Below are positions 4,324 through 6,385 of a DNA stretch of 6,385 bases, in pieces (position 1 is the first letter of the stretch; the number at the start of each line of letters is the position of its first letter). The notes below the pieces were generated by a model. The model was not told the DNA's origin, ran no database searches, and worked only from the letters and a program-made list of their open reading frames with translations. Location: the NCBI GenBank assembly GCA_017621015.1, contig JAGAUC010000315.1, forward strand, positions 1-6,385, read 5' to 3'. Both the position numbers and the translations under genes were made by a program. Source of the DNA: Clostridia bacterium. GTDB lineage: Bacteria; Bacillota; Clostridia; Oscillospirales; CAG-272.

Positions 4324-6012
4324 ATGAGAACAAAGAACCATCGAGCGGATCTTTGTGTGGTGGGCGGCGGTATGGCCGGGCTTTGCTGCGCGATCGCGGC
4401 GGCGCGCCACGGAAGCAGGGTTATCCTTTTGCAGGATCGACCGATGCTGGGCGGAAATGCCTCAAGCGAGATCCGTATGTGGATCGGCGGCGCACACGGG
4501 AAGGACAACCGTGAGGGCGGCATTATCGAGGAGATCTTTCTGGAGAATTTTTATCAGAATCCGTCGCTCAAATACCCGATCTGGGACAGTGTGCTTTACG
4601 AAAAGGCAATGGCGGAGGAAAATCTGACGCTTCTTTTGAACACAAGCTGCCTGGATGCTGCGATGGACGGCAATCGCATCGCTTCCGTCAAGGCGTGGCA
4701 ATCGAACGCCGAGACCTTCCACGTGATTGAAGCGACGTATTTTGCCGATTGCTCGGGCGATTCGATCCTCGCACCGCTTTCGGGCGCGAAGTATATGTAC
4801 GGCAGGGAAGCGAAGGCCGATTTCGGCGAGCGCATTCCGCCCGACGTGGCCGACAAGAAAACGATGGGAATGAGTTGTCTTTTCCAGATCCGCGAGACCG
4901 ATCACAAGGTGGAGTTCATTCCGCCGAAGTGGGCGTATACTTACGAGACCGACGAGTCTTTGCCGTGTCGGAGACACGATCCCAAAAACAACAACTATTG
5001 GTGGATCGAGATCGGCGGTGAGTGGGATTGCATCCATGACACCGACCGATGCCGCGACGAGCTTCTCAAGATCTGCTACGGCGTTTGGGATCACGTGAAG
5101 AACAAGGGCGACCACGGTGCGGAGAATTGGGAGCTGGAGTGGATCGGCTTTTTGCCGGGCAAGCGCGAGAGCCGTCGCTATATCGGAAAATATATTGTGA
5201 CACAAAACGATGTGGAAGCCGAGGGGCGCTTTGAGGACGTTGTTGCCTACGCGGGCTGGTCGATGGACGATCACTTTCCCGAGGGCTTTGCCTATCCGCA
5301 GTATCCGACGATCTACCATCCCGCGCCTTCGCCTTGGGGGCTTCCGCTTCGCGCGATGATCTCGGATAACATCGAAAATCTGGTGTTTGCGGGGCGAAAC
5401 ATCAGCGTAACGCACGCGGCGCTTTCGTCCTCGCGCGTGATGGCGACCTGCGCCATTCTCGGTCAGGCGCTCGGCACGGCGGTGGCACAGGCGCTGGAGG
5501 AAAAGTGTGCGGTGGAAAATGTGAACATAGGTCGTCTGCAACAGACGCTGATGGAGGACGATTGCTACGTTCCGTGGCACACGCGAACGCTTCCCGCGCT
5601 TACCCTTGAGGCGGCGTGCACGGCGGACGTTGTCCGCAACGGTATCGAGCGCGGCGAGCAAAACCTATGGAAGGGAAGCGAGGGCGAGAGCATCTGCTAC
5701 ACCTTTGAGGGCGACGAGGACGTGCGTGAGATCCGTCTGGTTTTCGACAACGATATGAACCGAAAGTACCACAATATGCCCTGCAACTATCCGCTGGTGC
5801 AGGATAAATTCAAGCTTCCGCAGACGCTTATCAAGGAGTACCGGATCGAGGGAATAAGCGAGAGCGGCGAGACCTTTCGCCTGCGCGTTGCCGACAATCA
5901 TCAGCGCTTTGTAAGGCACAAGGTGGATTGGCACGTGAAATCGGTGCGTTTTACGCCGATCTCCACACACGGAGCACAGGATTTCCGCGTGTTTGATTTT
6001 GAAATTCAATAA
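4324..6012 (+). CDS. FAD-dependent oxidoreductase with C-terminal beta-sandwich domain
   Basis: This encodes 562 residues from the ATG at 4324, with AAGGAG at 4310-4315 eight bases upstream. Residues 9-38 are a Rossmann FAD-binding fold (D-L-C-V-V-G-G-G-M-A-G-L). The family block G-G-N-A-S-S-E-I-R-M-W-I-G-G-A-H-G (43-59) and A-D-C-S-G-D (141-146) follow. A second FAD contact is the motif N-L-V-F-A-G-R-N-I-S-V-T-H-A-A-L-S-S-S-R (362-381) with the following G-Q-A-L-G-T-A-V-A helix. These features match the large FAD-dependent oxidoreductase family (Pfam FAD_oxidored type) seen beside carbohydrate catabolism genes in gut and environmental bacteria. Residues about 430-562 are beta-rich (N-L-W-K, I-R-L-V-F-D-N-D) and look like a galactose-binding-like sandwich appended to the enzyme. 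There is no signal peptide, so it is cytoplasmic. The substrate, perhaps a sugar or glycoside, cannot be told from sequence. It is transcribed alone and ends at a terminator. The divergent AraC/PocR regulator probably controls it. Confidence 0.9.
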   Translation: MRTKNHRADLCVVGGGMAGLCCAIAAARHGSRVILLQDRPMLGGNASSEIRMWIGGAHGKDNREGGIIEEIFLENFYQNPSLKYPIWDSVLYEKAMAEENLTLLLNTSCLDAAMDGNRIASVKAWQSNAETFHVIEATYFADCSGDSILAPLSGAKYMYGREAKADFGERIPPDVADKKTMGMSCLFQIRETDHKVEFIPPKWAYTYETDESLPCRRHDPKNNNYWWIEIGGEWDCIHDTDRCRDELLKICYGVWDHVKNKGDHGAENWELEWIGFLPGKRESRRYIGKYIVTQNDVEAEGRFEDVVAYAGWSMDDHFPEGFAYPQYPTIYHPAPSPWGLPLRAMISDNIENLVFAGRNISVTHAALSSSRVMATCAILGQALGTAVAQALEEKCAVENVNIGRLQQTLMEDDCYVPWHTRTLPALTLEAACTADVVRNGIERGEQNLWKGSEGESICYTFEGDEDVREIRLVFDNDMNRKYHNMPCNYPLVQDKFKLPQTLIKEYRIEGISESGETFRLRVADNHQRFVRHKVDWHVKSVRFTPISTHGAQDFRVFDFEIQ

Positions 6013-6015
6013 TGA

Positions 6016-6059
6016 AAAAATATCCCACGGGGCGAATTTTTGCTCCATGGGATATTTTT
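6016..6059. terminator. Bidirectional intrinsic terminator between the oxidoreductase and Xre genes
   Basis: The outer stem pairs 6016-6027 with 6048-6059 (12 bp, A-rich on one side and T-rich on the other). After one C/A mismatch an inner stem pairs 6029-6033 with 6042-6046 around an eight-base loop. The A and T runs give a U-tract in both directions, so it can end both converging transcripts. It starts four bases after the oxidoreductase stop and overlaps the last bases of the Xre stop codon (6060-6058). Confidence 0.9.
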
Positions 6060-6300
6060 ATTCGATGCCGAGAAGCCACGTGACCGAGACCTTCAAAATT
6101 TTTGCAAGCTCGCGCAACTCATAGTCTGCCACAAAACGCGTGCCGATCTCAATGCGTGAGACGCTGTCACGCTCCATAATAATGCCTGCCAGCTGTAATT
6201 TTGCCGCAAGATCGCTCTGCGTCATACGATGGCGGCAACGCGCCTCGTGTACTCTGTCGCCACAAACATTCTTTTTTCCATTGTAATCGTAAATTTTCAT
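6058..6300 (-). CDS. Small Xre-family helix-turn-helix regulator
   Basis: This encodes 80 residues from the ATG at 6300, with a G-rich binding site (GGGGG, 6310-6306) five bases upstream, weaker than those of its neighbours. The protein is a single Cro/C1-type helix-turn-helix: M-T-Q-S-D-L-A-A-K-L (26-35), the recognition region D-S-V-S-R-I-E (45-51), and A-K-I-L-K-V-S-V-T-W-L-L-G (66-78). Short stand-alone proteins that begin with MKIYDYNGKK-like residues are common in Clostridia and are full-length at this size. It has no ligand or protease domain, so it probably acts as a dimeric DNA-binding protein. It is divergent from a gene to the right of the window, and repeated GATAA/TTATC sites lie between them, so autoregulation and control of the neighbour are likely. 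The target genes are unknown. Confidence 0.93.
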   Translation of the reverse strand: MKIYDYNGKKNVCGDRVHEARCRHRMTQSDLAAKLQLAGIIMERDSVSRIEIGTRFVADYELRELAKILKVSVTWLLGIE

Positions 6301-6338
6301 AGATTCCCCCGAAAATTCGATAAAGTTCAGAATTTATC

Positions 6339-6367
6339 TTGACTTTAACATATTTTTAATGTATAAT
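6339..6367 (+). promoter_or_regulatory. Strong rightward sigma-A promoter for a gene beyond the window
   Basis: TTGACT (6339-6344) and TATAAT (6362-6367) are separated by exactly 17 bases, five of six and six of six consensus matches. Transcription would start near 6374 and read out of the window, so the gene it serves cannot be seen. Confidence 0.8.
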
Positions 6368-6375
6368 TGTGTTAA
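6347..6375 (-). promoter_or_regulatory. Probable leftward promoter of the Xre gene, overlapping the rightward promoter
   Basis: On the minus strand TTAACA (6375-6370) and TATGTT (6352-6347) are 17 bases apart, five of six and four of six matches. The start would be near 6340, giving a leader of about 40 bases. It occupies almost the same bases as the rightward promoter, so polymerase binding on the two strands would be mutually exclusive. Confidence 0.5.
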
Positions 6376-6385
6376 AGATAAGAAT

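Larger units (their letters stand above)
6319..6381. repeat. Cluster of inverted repeats, candidate Xre operators
   Basis: GATAAA (6319-6324) and TTTATC (6333-6338) form a dyad with an eight-base spacer. CTTTAACA (6343-6350) and TGTTAAAG (6370-6377) form a perfect 8-bp dyad around the -10 of the rightward promoter. TTATCTT (6334-6340) also recurs inverted as AAGATAA (6375-6381). GATAA/TTATC thus occurs three times around the two overlapping promoters, a typical operator layout for a small autoregulating Xre protein. Binding is inferred. Confidence 0.5.

Noticed and set aside
4462..5661. Long minus-strand open frame (399 codons) antisense to the FAD oxidoreductase
   Set aside because: It is explained by codon bias of the real gene; no domain, start signal or promoter was found.

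Overview
The window looks like chromosomal DNA from an endospore-forming member of the Clostridia, probably an uncultured or gut-type lineage. The main reasons are a clear SpoIVB sporulation protease, AGGAG-type ribosome binding sites, sigma-A promoters with long AT-rich intergenic stretches, and several Clostridia-type families (PocR-domain AraC regulator, small Xre regulator, and a conserved hypothetical resembling PD-(D/E)XK nucleases). Genes have moderate GC content and intergenic regions are AT-rich. I see no rRNA, tRNA, CRISPR array, insertion sequence or phage gene.

Layout from left to right. Positions 1-1036 (minus) hold the N-terminal 345 residues of a secreted, probably right-handed beta-helix surface protein whose 3' end lies outside the window. 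It has a textbook sigma-A promoter at 1110-1138, which is bracketed exactly by a perfect 11-bp inverted repeat (1087-1097 and 1139-1149). Positions 1175-1933 (minus) encode a 252-residue protein that joins a PD-(D/E)XK-like nuclease core with an E-x-Q catalytic motif to a C-terminal winged helix. Divergent from it, spoIVB (2115-3326, plus) is followed by a strong hairpin terminator rather than by spo0A. Positions 3372-4205 (minus) encode an AraC regulator with a cysteine-rich PocR-type sensor domain. It is divergent from 4324-6012 (plus), an FAD-dependent oxidoreductase with a C-terminal beta-sandwich. A second hairpin terminator (6016-6059) separates that gene from a small Xre-type regulator (6058-6300, minus). 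This regulator faces away from a strong rightward promoter at 6339-6367 that must drive a gene beyond the window.

Three regulatory units can be read from the layout. The first is the AraC/PocR-oxidoreductase pair, which looks like a local sense-and-respond catabolic module: the shared 118-bp intergenic region has an extended -10 promoter without a good -35 and a perfect 16-bp palindrome near the activator position. The second is the Xre gene and its outward-facing neighbour, whose predicted promoters overlap in opposite directions among repeated GATAA/TTATC half-sites, as expected of an autoregulated switch. The third, and the most interesting, is the inverted-repeat-bracketed promoter of the secreted protein. 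It could be a small invertible (phase-variable) promoter or a two-operator looping site, and the neighbouring nuclease-like/winged-helix protein is of unknown function. No complete new defence or mobile system can be demonstrated from this window alone.
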